Source of the DNA: Ananas comosus
Taxonomy: Eukaryota; Streptophyta; Magnoliopsida; Poales; Bromeliaceae
Direction: 5' to 3'
DNA length: 64,000 bases
Assembly (NCBI RefSeq): GCF_001540865.1
Contig: NC_033622.1
Coordinates: forward strand, 5,015,539-5,079,538
This document shows, piece by piece, positions 33,906 to 44,956 of this stretch. Every line of letters begins with the position of its first letter. The first letter of the stretch is position 1. The position numbers were made by a program, and so were the translations under genes. The notes beneath the pieces are model-generated. The model saw only the letters and a list, made by a program, of their open reading frames with translations, was not told where the DNA came from and did no database searches.

Positions 33906-35307
33906 ATATCAAGATACACCACACCCGCGCAAGATGGTTTAGCGTAGAAGAAAATCAGCACCTTTGCTTGACATGTTAGGCTCAATGACTGCGCAAGCAA
34001 ATTGCCTTCTCCTTTTGGGGAACTCATGTTAAACTTGCTACCTACATTCTTAATCTGTACCCTCATAAACAGTACCTCCATCCCTTAGAATTATGGACAG
34101 CAGGAAACCAAATCTTGGAGCTATTCTTTGCGTGCCTTGGGTTCGGCAAGCTTATGTACACAAACTTATCACACAGATGGAAAAGTTGGGTTCTAGAGAA
34201 GGAAGTTATCTTTAATAAGATCACCTGAACACTCTAAGGCGTACTGATTCATCGGAAATTTAGCAAAAATCCTGATGGAAGTTTGACTGAGAATTGAAGT
34301 CACAATGTTGAAATCCTCGAGAGGATTTTCGCGTATAGAATCAGGTCGAAATTAAATTGCAATTTCATGAGAAATGGATTGACTCTGACATTAAGTCTTC
34401 TATTCGTTCAATCGAGGCAGATTGAGCAACCGTCCGATACCTCCTTCGGGAAAGTGGGACGCGACTGCCTTAGATAAGGAGCTCAACTTCGTAGGAGCGC
34501 CACACCGTTTGCGATTCCCTCGTCAGTCGTTTTCTGAATTGAGGAAAGCATTCATGGTTCCTGCACATGATATGATCGAGCCCTAGATCCTCAGCTTCCA
34601 AAGGCTCTCTCTATTAACCTACTCATAAGAAATTTGGATGCAGATGATGAGGAAATAGAATGATAAAGTCAAATCATGTCTTGACTTGGTTGACTTGCAC
34701 CAGGCGCAAAAACAGGAATAAATGGTTTCTCAAGATAAGCACAAGGCAGACCGTTAATATCGAAGGTAACAAGCTCGCTCGGTAGCCAAAGGGTTTTACT
34801 CAAACTGAGAAGGCGTTGATACGAAGAAACCTTTTTCGCCCTGTCGTGAGTTTGCTTCGATCCGTTCTTAATCGTGGGCCATTTGTCACCGTTTTTTTAT
34901 TTTGTTTTTATTATTCTATCTCTATATTATTTTATTTTATATATTTTTATTTTTTTTTTATCTCATATAATTTATTATTTTATATTTCTTATATTTTAAT
35001 TTTTGTCATCCTTACTTTGTTCTCTTTCTTATAAGTTTGAGGTATTCCTATATTTTTATTAATTTATTTTCTCCGATACGATTTCTCTATTTTTATTATG
35101 AATTCAGTTCTCCAGATCATGGTATAATTCGATTTTTCATCGATGCCGTATGTCATCTTTTTGAAATATGGGTGTTATTCGACTGATTATTTTTTGATGA
35201 ATTTTTGTGTGTTTTAAGACGATTCTCTATATATTAGATTTTTTTTTTCCTAATTTTCTCTTTTCTTATATTGGATTGACATCCTTAATTGCCCGGAATA
35301 ATAAGGA
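33906..35307 (+). pseudogene. Strongly decayed rest of E2 integrase and RT
   Basis: Up to about 34230 broken pieces of the integrase C-terminus can be read in changing frames (ATYILNLYPHKQ at about 34043; ELWTAG at about 34088; a KLG.EGK-like piece). About 34885-35285 is T-rich low-complexity DNA with no RT similarity, where the catalytic RT region should be. Coding similarity resumes at about 35290. Confidence 0.7.
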
Positions 35308-35826
35308 ATGATTGTCGCCACCCAGACATGGGTGTCCTCTAATTTTGAAATGAAGGACATGGGTGAAGCGAATTATGTGCTCGGAGTTAAGATCCTACGA
35401 GATCGTTCAAAAAAACTTTTAGGTCTGTCTCAAGAGACTTACCTAAGAAAAGTTTTAGAACGATTTCAGATGCAAAATTGCAAACCCATTGACACTCCTA
35501 TTGCTAAAGGTGAGAGTTTGAACCTTAAACAGTGCCCTAAAACTTCTGAAGAGAAGGACAAGATGAATCGGATTCCATATGCTAATGCGGTCGGGAGCCT
35601 GATGTATGCTATGATGTGTACTCGGCCGATATATGCTATGCCGTGGGCCTGGTTAGCCATTTTCCGTCCAATCTGGGATTGGACCACTCGAAGGTAGTGG
35701 CGCAGAAGAAAATAATCCTGGAACACATATCTACAAGTCGCGTGGTTGCAGATTCTCTAACTAAGCCTGTTGTTAGAGATTTTTTTTTGGCTTATGTTAA
35801 AGCTCTTGGACTCCGTAGGATTTGAT
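35308..35826 (+). pseudogene. E2 C-terminal RT and residual RNase H
   Basis: Readable as SSNFEMKDMGEANYVLGVKI, LGLSQETYLRKVLERF, DTPIAKGESLN, PYANAVGSLMYAMMCTRP (frame 35308-35697). A frameshift in the CTRPDICYAVGLV region leads to the frame 35616-35825, which jumps from LDHSKVVAQKK directly to ILEHISTSRVVADSLTKPV and ends ALGLRRI. Most of RNase H is deleted. Confidence 0.85.
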
Positions 35827-36723
35827 TGTAGAGAGCGAGTGAAAATTGAGGCATTAATGAAGGCCGCCTTGGTTGGCACCAAGATGAGGTCATTAATGGG
35901 ACCGCATACGAATAGTCCCACGATTCTTATGGCCTGCATATTGAGAGCCGGATGTGAGCTCACCGTTTGACGCTTGAGATAGCGAGCAAATAGAGAAATC
36001 AGGCTAGACACTCCGGGAGTGACTGAGCTAAGATCCGTATGACATTGAGAAAGACATACGCTTATTGGATTCTCTGTCATAGCATGTATTTCATACTACA
36101 TGTGCTGGGCGACTAAATAAAGAAGATGAGTGAATGGATCCCTGCTTCCTCATCGTGTGAGTTCTTACGGGCATTTTTTGGGGACGATGTCCTATATATG
36201 ATAGATGCCCTTAGTAACTTTTGACTATGTCATTAAGTGAAAGAATTGATGTTGCTACTTTGGCATGTTACCTACGGCTATGAGTGATGCGGCTTTACGG
36301 GGCATTGCTGGGAAAGCAATCAGTTCTCAACTCGGTGGCATGAGGGCTCAAGGAAGACTAGTTGAATTACATTAAAACACTTTGACTCATTGTCGAAAGG
36401 TTGTATCGCTTCAGTATAGCGAAACAATCATGAGTATAGTGTCATAATGTGCGCAATTGCGGTTAGCATGGCTCTTTGAGGGATTAGAGATGCTGAACCT
36501 GATGTAATTCAATGGTCTAGGACATCACGAGTCTAATATTTTTTCTTTTTTGAGGGTTGATGTCTCTATGCTAGCCGGATGCGGTTTCTAGTATAGAGCT
36601 CCCAAAATGCAGGTTGACTCGGCGGTCGCACTGTTCATTTTTCTGTATGAATAGAATTAATAGTGGTGTGATGTTGAGGAAGTAGTTACGATGGCATCGA
36701 TCCCGTCATGTGCGAGTGGGAGA

Positions 36724-37213
36724 TGTTGGCATTCGGTTAAATCGAATCGGGTACGCCCATAAGCGGGTTCGATCCGACGGATGTTATGTTATCTAATTGG
36801 ATTAGAATTAATCTCGCTTTCAAATTGGAAAGTTAGTTAGAGATAAATCCTAGTCATATTAGGATTACAATTAATATAACCAATTTGGCATTATCTCTAA
36901 CGCTATTAGGATTTTGAAATCCCTTATAAATAGACGGGCGATCCCACATAAAACGAACGAACGAAAAAAGAGAGAGAATAAGAAAATAATAGAGAGAAAC
37001 TACATCCTCCATTGACCTAGTATTCTAAGAGGAACTTGAACGGTGGATTTGTGATCATGCTCCTTTATAGTTCAATCCATCGCGAGTTCGGAACGTGAAA
37101 AGATCTAAACAAGGACGATCAAAGGACACGTGAATCAACCTCGACGATCCGGGCGTTATAACGTGAATCGCTTCCGCAAAAGGTACGAACGAATACTTCC
37201 GCTGCGTTCTACA
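36724..37213 (+). mobile_element. 3' LTR of E2
   Basis: 490 bp, preceded by the purine-rich tgcgagtgggaga (36711-36723). TATAAATA at 36925. Between the end of coding (35826) and this LTR, about 900 bp of non-coding 3' region was seen without a further gene. Confidence 0.95.
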
Positions 37214-37218
37214 CTATA

Positions 37219-37465
37219 TATCATAATAAGTATATAGAACGTATTTATTGGAGGCCCACCGCCATAACAAACTAAATGCCTCGCCAACTAGCTAGGCTGA
37301 CAAAGCTATTCAAATTTTTATCTTAGAAATAATTAAAACATTCCAACTCAAGATTACACATAAAACAACTATGCTAATAGCACTATATATCCAAATTGGC
37401 TTTTAGCTACACTGCACCGAACAATGAACAACAATTAAAATTCTTTAAAAAAGAAATTCTGCGCA
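37219..37465. other. Intergenic sequence between E2 and the HyPRP gene
   Basis: AT-rich; presumably the remainder of the E1 LTR or its flank, then gene-proximal DNA. No gene seen. Confidence 0.4.
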
Positions 37466-37505
37466 CACTCGAGCCCATCTGGGATCTCCTTCTTTCACCA
37501 TGAAC
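37466..37505 (-). pseudogene. Remnant of a second HyPRP gene 3' end
   Basis: The plus-strand stretch cactcgagcccatctggg and the following atctccttctt match the last about 35 bp of the HyPRP gene at 37580-37611 (cacttgaacccatccggg, then atctccttctt) with a few differences. On the minus strand it corresponds to the KKEIPDGFKCV end in broken frame. It suggests a former tandem copy, as is usual for this family. Confidence 0.7.
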
Positions 37506-37575
37506 TAGCAAACTCAGCCAAGAGACAAGAACAACTACAAAATATCTTGGAAGTCCTCCAAGTATATTTCAAGTT

Positions 37576-37977
37576 CTAAACACACTTGAACCCATCCGGG
37601 ATCTCCTTCTTGCAAGTGCTGGCCAACAAGCTGAGAGCGACAGACCACTCGGTGGTGATCCCCAGCACGCTCTCGCTGACGGTGGTGCAGAGGCAGGCAG
37701 CCGCCTCGGCATCCGCGAGGCCCTCAAGAAGCGTGCAGCACCTGCTGCCGAACGGCGCTCCGACAGCCAGGTCGCTGACTCCTCCAAGCAAGCTCGCGCA
37801 CGCCGCAAGCTTGACAGTGTCCCACGGGCAGAAGGGGTTCACGGGAGGGCCCTTCGGAGGCACCTGCGGTACCGTCGGGGTGGGGATCTTGGGCGTGCAT
37901 GGGACTTTGTTTGCGGTGCACAGAGAGGAGAGGAGGAAGAGGGTGAGTGAGAGCGTGGCGAGGGTCTTGCTAGCCAT
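37576..37977 (-). CDS. Hybrid proline-rich protein (14 kDa DC2.15-like, 8-cysteine motif)
   Basis: Intact, intronless, 133 aa from ATG 37977 (MASKTLATLSLTLFLLSSLC). An upstream in-frame ATG at 38016 lies too close to the predicted transcription start and lacks the signal-peptide position, so 37977 is chosen. Residues 1-25: signal peptide. About 25-50: short proline-rich part (VPCTPKIPTPTVPQVPPKGP). About 50-133: 8-cysteine domain in the order C..C..CC..CLC..C..C (CPWDTVKLAACASLL; SRCCTLLEGL; AACLCTTV; TCKKEIPDGFKCV), related to lipid-transfer and seed-storage proteins. Such proteins are secreted to the cell wall and linked to wall structure, growth or stress; the precise role here is unknown. 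Length is typical for small HyPRPs. It is GC-rich compared with its flanks and is the only conventional gene in the window. It lies 360 bp from retroelement E2. Confidence 0.95.
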   Translation of the reverse strand: MASKTLATLSLTLFLLSSLCTANKVPCTPKIPTPTVPQVPPKGPPVNPFCPWDTVKLAACASLLGGVSDLAVGAPFGSRCCTLLEGLADAEAAACLCTTVSESVLGITTEWSVALSLLASTCKKEIPDGFKCV

Positions 37978-38044
37978 GGCTCTTTCACTTGATTTATTTT
38001 CTCTATTTGCTGTCATGATAAGGGTGCTCTACCGGTTGGTTCTT

Positions 38045-38051
38045 CTTATAG
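38045..38051 (-). promoter_or_regulatory. TATA box of the HyPRP gene
   Basis: Minus-strand CTATAAG, 68 bp upstream of the ATG at 37977; implies a start site at about 38015-38020 and a 5'UTR of about 40 nt. Confidence 0.6.
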
Positions 38052-39340
38052 AGGAGCTTACGTAGGCGCACGCACAAGTAGAAAACAGTACATAGACATA
38101 ATTTAACCAGCCCAGTTCACATGCAATGACAAATAATGAAAATTGAACTAAGAGCTTCTTAACATCAAAGCGTACTAGATACAAATATTGATGCATATAG
38201 AAATTGATTTTAAAACCTCCTAATTGAAGAGGAAGGATCGGAGCATGCTTATTTCACGAAAAGTGGAGGGAGATAAAGTTATTTTCGTCTGCAAATATTC
38301 ACTTCGGATATTTGGTTTGCCATAAACTAAATCCACCCTTAACTTCACTTATTTGAAACCGATGTAACTGACTTCGTCTTGGATTGTATCGAAATCAATT
38401 ATAAAAGTGGAAAAAAAATCAATAAAAAAGAAATTAACCACCGTAAATTTTTTTCATCTTTTATGTGCATGCTAGTATGAAAAAAGTTTTAATAAAATAA
38501 ATAAAATAATTAAAGTTCTATTGCCTTTGGTTTTCTCCCAAACAGTGATGGAAACAATCTTTCCATCTAAACTTCAATTCAATTAGTAGTCATTTTCAAC
38601 CTGAAATTTATTTTCAGGCAAACAAAGTGCTCCCTCTGCTATCATGCATGCTATCTGAAGATGGACTTTGCGGTGATAATTAATAATCCATGATTAATAG
38701 TCTTTAAAAATGTTACCGACAAATTGTTGAGGAACGTGATGGGGTGAATTACTGTGGGTGTACATCTGCCTCTGTGGAATTTGTGATAACGTATGAGAGG
38801 TCACTGGCATCGTGGTGGAGTCTTGTGGTAGGTATATATTGTGGGGTATAGTGCCGGATCTCTTTCTTTGGGTTCAGCCTTCAGCGTGTTGTTTTTGCTT
38901 AATCGAGGATACCTTTGCACATGCGTTGTCCTAACCTTTTCGTTTTAGTAGCACCAGAAGACAGATGGAAAACTAAAGTTTGTTCGTCCTTAATACAAAT
39001 TTAAGTAGGGTTTATCTACAGTATGTTCTTAATTGCTACAATAAACTACTGTAATTAATCAAGAAAATAGGTGATAAGGATAAGACATAGAAAAAGTCTA
39101 TATGTACACCCCATCTGGCGGCCGGCTGTACAATTTACATCCTTCCATCTAATGGATGAGGTTTTTTATTTGTCACATCATATGACAAGTAAAAAGAATT
39201 ACATCCATCTAATGGATGGGTGTAAATCATACACACCCAAATAGAGTGTATGAATAGCATTGTTCTTAAATTTTAACCTCTCACCTCGATATATCTTCTA
39301 ATTAAGATATACGATACTATACATACATACATACATACAT
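38052..39340. other. Intergenic region upstream of HyPRP
   Basis: AT-rich, no gene recognised. A small inverted-repeat element may lie at about 39100-39250 (gtacaccccatctgg ... with a duplicated ccatctaatggatg and terminal cacacccaaatag). The HyPRP regulatory region presumably lies within the first few hundred bases. Confidence 0.4.
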
Positions 39341-39363
39341 ATATAGAGAGAGAGAGAGAGAGA

Positions 39364-39906
39364 GTTAAGCTAGAATGCTATCAATAGCAAACGAACTCCG
39401 TTGCCACCCATTTGTTTTTGATGATGGGGTTTTCAAATCGACGATCGCTACTGTTGATCATGATTTATACCACTTGAAGTATCTAGAAATCAAATTTTAA
39501 ATCTTTTCAACATCATTGACCTAATGATCAAATGGTTTCAAAGTTGGTAATTTTAATGGCCAATATAAGACATTTTCTCGTTTAACGGTGTAAAGATATA
39601 CAAATCAATTAAATTTTGGTTAGAAAATTCTTTAAACTAATTAAAACAAGATTTATACTCTTTATCTTGATTGCAAGACTTCTATTATCACTTTTTAAAG
39701 AATATTCATTTCCAACCATTCATTTTTGTGTCCGCTTAATGAACAAGAAAATAATATTGAAAAAATATGAAATTTGGTTTTCTAGTGCTCCAAGTGATAT
39801 AGATCATATTCAACGGTACCGATCGTCGATTTGGAGGCTCCATCATCGAAAACAAATGAGTGACAACAAAACCTATTTACTACTGATAAAATTCCAGCTC
39901 AACTCT
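39364..39906. mobile_element. MITE with long inverted repeats, copy 1
   Basis: Left arm gttaagctagaatgctatc ... ttgccacccatttgttttt; the right arm is its inverse (aacaaatgagtgacaac ... ccagctcaac). Arms are about 140 bp. It is flanked by an AG run on the left and atatacacatatac on the right. A second copy lies at 41826-42370. No coding capacity; the transposase family is not identifiable from the ends. Confidence 0.8.
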
Positions 39907-39939
39907 ATATACACATATACATAGAGAGAGAGAGAGAGA

Positions 39940-40186
39940 ATTCGACTACTATATCATTAATAATATCAAGAGCTTAGTGCTATTAAGTTTTCGGCTCTTG
40001 GATGAAGGGATATGAGGTTAGAATGATAGTGGTCCCAAATTAGAATAATAGTGGTCCCTTAAAATTAGGGTTGAGTGGGTAGTTAGTTGAATGTATTAAT
40101 GGGTGGAAATGGTTAAAGGGATGGATCTAACGACGGAAAACTCGATACATAGCATTAAGCGCTCGGTACTATATATCAATAGAAAT
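39940..40186. mobile_element. Short MITE, copy 1 (about 245 bp)
   Basis: Ends can pair (ttcgactactatatca ... gctcggtactatatatca). Internally it carries agtgctattaagttttcggc and a t.aggatgatagtggtccc core shared with the elements at 42403, 42666 and 42931. Followed by a TA run. Confidence 0.65.
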
Positions 40187-41825
40187 ATATATATATATAC
40201 TAGTTGAGTGTACGTACAAATACACGTAACAATTTTTTAATTTATTTTAAATTAATAAAATATTATAAATCATCTTGATTTAAGAATTTAGAATAAAAAA
40301 TATTTTGTAAATTTATATATTATAGTTTATTAGAAAATATCTACAATATGTTCTTTTTTATATACATTAGATATTTTTATATATTTTTTAATTTCTAATA
40401 AATCTAAAATTGATATTTTTAAATAAGTGTTTTAAACTAAAAGCATCAAAATTTAATTGACATTTATTTTAAAATTTAAAATTTAATTTTGATACATTAT
40501 ATAATTTAAATCAATTTTGATAGCAAATTTAAATTTTAATGTAAAATAGATAAATAGATTTGATATAAAAAAATTAAAAATTAAATTTAATTCATAATTT
40601 ATACTCAAATTTAAATTTTAATGTAAAATAGATGGATAAAAGTACTATTTTTTTAACAGATTGATTATAATCGTTTATTTTTATTTCAAATAGTTTTAAC
40701 CAATTTATCATAATATTTTACAAATTGATCATAAATTTGTACATCATATTAATTCAAAAATATGATTTACAAATTTATCATCTAATCTATCTTTTAAATT
40801 ATTTCCTTTGTAATATGTTGATAGTCCCAAAATTTAAATTAATTTTATATTTTGAATTGAAATATAGATTTACAGTAGATATTCTATCAACAATTTGGAT
40901 ATGCATAATTTTTTTTCTATTTTAGAGATAAAAAAAAAACAAATTTCTAATTAAAATATAGATTCATCTATAACTACTATGAAATCTCATGTCCTATTGT
41001 CCACGTGGCGATATTACCTTGATTTGAATTTTTTTGGGACCTACCTGTCAACCTAATATATTTTGTTTAATATATTTTTCATTTAATTGATTAAGAGACA
41101 TTTCAAATTCTCTTTTGTGGGTCCCACCTATCATCTTAATTAATTATAGGCTTTTGTAGTAACCCAACTCATTTTAACTTATTTGCACATGGGTCTCACC
41201 CGTCAATTTATTTTTCTTATTCTCTTTCCATTTAATTCTTTCAGAGATTCTTCATTTCACCTTCATCTCTAGGATCGCTTCGACTCCCGAGTGGCAATGC
41301 TTCGTTCCAGCGTGTCGCAATAATGGTTTGGATTCATTTCATTGGATATATTTATTTGCTGAATCTGGAAGGTCATCTTACATTTAATACGGTATTTCCT
41401 GTTACCTTTTTTTGTGCTGTTTTTTTTCTCAGAAAATACTAAATACTTTTATTTTCTCTCAGAAAATTGACTGCTTCTGGCTATAACAATTAATAATATT
41501 AACAGGTTTCTTTTTACTTTGAATTTGATCTTTTATTTCTTCACTCCAACTTTTCTATTGTATATTATATTTTAAATTAATATTAATTTTTTTTATTAGA
41601 AATTTTTTGCCTCTGTATCTACAATTGATTGTCTCAGCTTTTGTAAGTTTCTTGGCCTAATTTTTATTTATATATATATATATTTTTTTTTGCAGGTTTT
41701 TTTACACCGTTAAAAGTGTAAATTTCGTTGTAGTTATGGTTGTCGCTGCTGCTGTTTCTTCAGTTGCTTCTATTTTTTTTTTCTTATTCAGTTTTTTTTC
41801 CTCTNTATATATATATATATATATA
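40187..41825. other. AT-rich intergenic region
   Basis: No gene recognised. 40240-40970 is almost pure A/T with duplicated aaatttaaattttaatg segments. 41140-41240 has gggtcccacc-type strings common in monocot intergenic DNA. 41640-41825 holds TA microsatellites and the single ambiguous base at 41805. Confidence 0.5.
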
Positions 41826-42367
41826 GTTGAGCTAGAATACTATCGATAACAAACGGGTTCCGTTGCCACCCATTTGTTTTCGATGATAGAGCCTCCAAAT
41901 CGACGATCGGCACCGTTGAACATAATCTATACCACTTGAAGTGTTTAGAAATTAAATTTCAAATTTTTTCGACATCAATTGCCTAATGATCAAAGGGTTT
42001 CAAAATTTATAATTTTAATTGTCGATATGAGGTGTGTTCTCGTTTAACGGCATAAAAATATGTATACAAATCAATTGAATTTTTGTTAGAAAATTCTTTA
42101 AACTATTTAAAACAAGATCTATACTCTTGATCTTGATTACAAGATCCTATCATGATTTTTTAAAGAATATTCATTTTCAGCCGTTCATTTTCATGTCCAC
42201 TCGATGGATAAGAGAATAATATCGGAAATGTATGAAATTTGACTTGTAAACACTTCAAGTGGTATAGATCATATTCAACAGTGCCGATCGTCGATTTGGA
42301 AGCCCCATCATCGAAAACAAATGGGTGGCAACGGAGCTCATTTGCTATCGATAGTATTCTAGCTCAA

Positions 42368-42370
<3 letters not shown>
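41826..42370. mobile_element. MITE with long inverted repeats, copy 2
   Basis: 545 bp with about 150-bp inverted arms, e.g. gttgagctagaatactatcg at the left and its inverse at the right, both with gttgccacccatttgttttc and aaatcgacgatcggcac. Flanked on both sides by TA microsatellites. Related along its length to 39364-39906. Confidence 0.85.
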
Positions 42371-42402
<32 letters not shown>

Positions 42403-42405
<3 letters not shown>

Positions 42406-42627
42406 GAGCTCCTATGCTTTTAAAAGTACCAAATTATTGGTGCTTGTAGATTTTTAGCCATTAGGTTAAGAGATATGCGGTTAGGATGATGTGGGCCCCC
42501 TAGAGTTGAGTGGGTGGTTGGTTGAATAGTATAATCTAATGGTTGAAAATGATCCGAAAAGTAGATCTAACGGTAAAAAACTTACAAACACCAAGTGCTT
42601 GGTGCTTTTACAAGCACCATAGCTGGA

Positions 42628-42632
<5 letters not shown>
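42403..42632. mobile_element. Short MITE, copy 2
   Basis: gagctcctatgcttttaaaag at the left pairs with cttttacaagcaccatagctggactc at the right. The internal gttaggatgatgtgggccccc core is shared with its neighbours. Bounded by TA runs. Confidence 0.75.
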
Positions 42633-42665
<33 letters not shown>

Positions 42666-42914
42666 GAGTCCGGCTACTATACTATCGATAGTACTAAGTC
42701 CTTGGTGCTATTGAGTTTTCAACCGTTAGATCTACCCTTTGATCATTTACACCTGTTAGATTATACTATTAAACCAACCACCCACTAAACCCTAAGAGAC
42801 CACTATCAATTTAACCGGGGACCGCTATCATCCTAACCGCGCATCCTTTCATCGAACGGCCGAAAATTCAATAGTACCAAGGGCTTGGTACTATTGATAG
42901 TATAGTAGCATATT
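42666..42914. mobile_element. Short MITE, copy 3
   Basis: ggctactatactatcgatag at the left is the inverse of ctattgatagtatagtagca at the right. The central core is in opposite orientation to copy 2 (gaccgctatcatcctaacc). Bounded by TA runs. Confidence 0.8.
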
Positions 42915-42930
42915 CTATATATATATATAA

Positions 42931-43180
42931 TTAGGTTGGAATACTATTAATAGTAAAACGCTCTTTTTGCTATCAAATTTTTAACCCTTGGATGAAAAAT
43001 TGTAGGGTCAGGATGATATTAGTCGGTTAGAGTTGAGTGGTCCCCCTAGGGTCGATTGGTCCCCACTGGGTTATAGTATTTAATCCAATGGTTAGAAATA
43101 ATGAAAAGAGTTGATCCAAAGGCTAAAAAACTGGTAGCAACAATGGGATTTTGCTACTAATAATAGCCCAGTCCAACTAT
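42931..43180. mobile_element. Short MITE, copy 4
   Basis: ttggaatactattaatag at the left pairs with ctactaataatagcccagtcc at the right; core caggatgatattagtcgg. Flanked by TA runs. Confidence 0.75.
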
Positions 43181-43199
43181 ATATATATATATATATATA

Positions 43200-44956
43200 G
43201 TGATTATTTAGTTTGAAGGCTCTTGAGTTTCTGCTACTATTTCTTGATCCAAATGAAGTAAGTAGGATGATATTGTTGCGATCTGTATAATTTATTTTGC
43301 GAAATTAGAGTTAATCCTACTCGCTATGTTGTCCTGTTCAAAGCTTCAAATCGAATTCTCAGCTACGTGGTTCTTCTTTTTTTTTTTTTCTTTTAATTCT
43401 CACTAATTTTTCGATGTCCTCCGGAGATCCGATTGATCATTTAGGGCCACGAAATGTTCTTCATCTCCCTCGCCCTCTCTTCGATCTGTTGCTACGATCA
43501 AATTTCGAAGATCTGAGCGATTTCGAAGTGATTGAGCCGATCGAGTTAAACTGCGATTTTCCTATTTGATCATGTGGATTTGATCGCACTGCTCCAAAGC
43601 TTCCTTAGGTGCGTCGATCATTATATTCTTCAATAATTATGTTTGGATTCATCCCAAGTATTTGTATCTATCTTTTTCGCTATTTGCCTCTGTTGGAAAA
43701 TTTCATATAATTTTTTGATCTCCTCTTCTTATTTGATCTATATATAGTGTTAGATTGGATATTGTACTTGTAGAGTGTAAATTTTTATTCTATATCTTAA
43801 TTTTTGCTTGGTTGTGTTGTAGCTGGATTTGTTATTTTCAGCTAGGTATTTAGATTTTTCTGATTGTATCCCAGTTAACATCTCTGTCACAGGTGGTCCT
43901 CTTCACAAATCCAAGCTCAATCCCAAACTGCGGCACATCGCTCCTCTTCCTCTGCTGCTTCTTGTGCTTGTTTTCGGCAAAATTAAGCTCCAATTCGGAC
44001 GACGGATCAAGAGAAATCACCATCGATACTGGTATAATCCCTTACCAGTGTTTTTTAATTGAAGCACCATCCACTATCTTTTTGCAATTCCAGCTAGGCC
44101 ATGGGAAATAATTTCAGATCTGTGATTATTTGCTTAGAGACCTTGCGAAGATAAGCTTGTTCAGAATGTATATGTTAGCACAACAAAATGTCAACACTCC
44201 TTGATAGGTATTTATTAACTTCTTTATTCAGAAGCAGGAACTTACACTGGGCCTCTTTATTCAAACAGAGAGAAAAAAAAAAAGGATTCTTATCAACATG
44301 TTTTTGAATAGGTTAGACTGCAAATGTTTATGTAGGGCATTAAAGCATGTCAATGAGCTTCTTTTTGACAAAGGAGAAGAAACAGGAGACTCTTTAGTAG
44401 ATTTCTATGACATGATTATAACGTGAAGGGTTTATGCTAGTCAGAACTGGTGGAGTGAGGTATGCCTGTCTCTAGACTTTAACCAAGGTATCTTTAGATA
44501 GTGATTATATTACCTGGTGAGATTAAAACCCCGAATATTAATAAAAGAAGGTAAGTATCTTGGAGACTGTTTGTGATGTCCAAACATAGTAACGATAGTT
44601 AGTGAATACTGAAAACAATAGTAATTTTTTGTCATGTTTGTTCTCTTGTGCTCTTTCTTGCATTCCTTCGAGGAAGCAAAAGCTTCTTCGTAAGATTCTA
44701 TTCTTCATTAGTGAGGTCCTTGCTAATTGTTGTTAATCTCCTTTGTGACAGTCACAAGTCAGTTGAATGATATCTTATGCTTCCTGTCAATATAATAATA
44801 TTGTAACACTCATATACAATCTCGATTTTCAGAAAAATATAGGAATCTCCGGTTTATGAATAATATACAGTTGAATTGTTTGCTACGTAGCTTGATGAAG
44901 ATTGGCTGCAGCTTTGGATTTGATCTGAATGTTTGAAGAGAATTGTAATTGTTTAC
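43200..44956. other. Host sequence left of LTR unit F, unidentified
   Basis: No recognised gene. It looks more gene-like than typical intergenic DNA: CT-rich stretches, gttttcag-type acceptors, and a stretch (about 44330-44425) reading ALKHVNELLFDKGEETGDSL then VDFYDM in one frame. It continues after LTR unit F at 52849 and may be the interior of the CACTA element that ends at 54051. Confidence 0.35.

Larger units (their letters stand above)
30024..37213 (+). mobile_element. Copia element E2, complete in structure
   Basis: Both LTRs, a primer site, gag-pol remnants and a 5-bp duplication CTATA (30019-30023; 37214-37218) are present. By eye the two LTRs differ at roughly 15-17 positions plus a 2-bp indel over about 488 bp, mostly G-to-A and C-to-T changes in the 3' copy. 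Total 7,190 bp. Confidence 0.95.

Noticed and set aside
37569..38065. Plus-strand frame of 159 aa over the HyPRP gene
   Set aside because: Shadow of the minus-strand gene, which has signal peptide, proline-rich part and complete 8-cysteine pattern.
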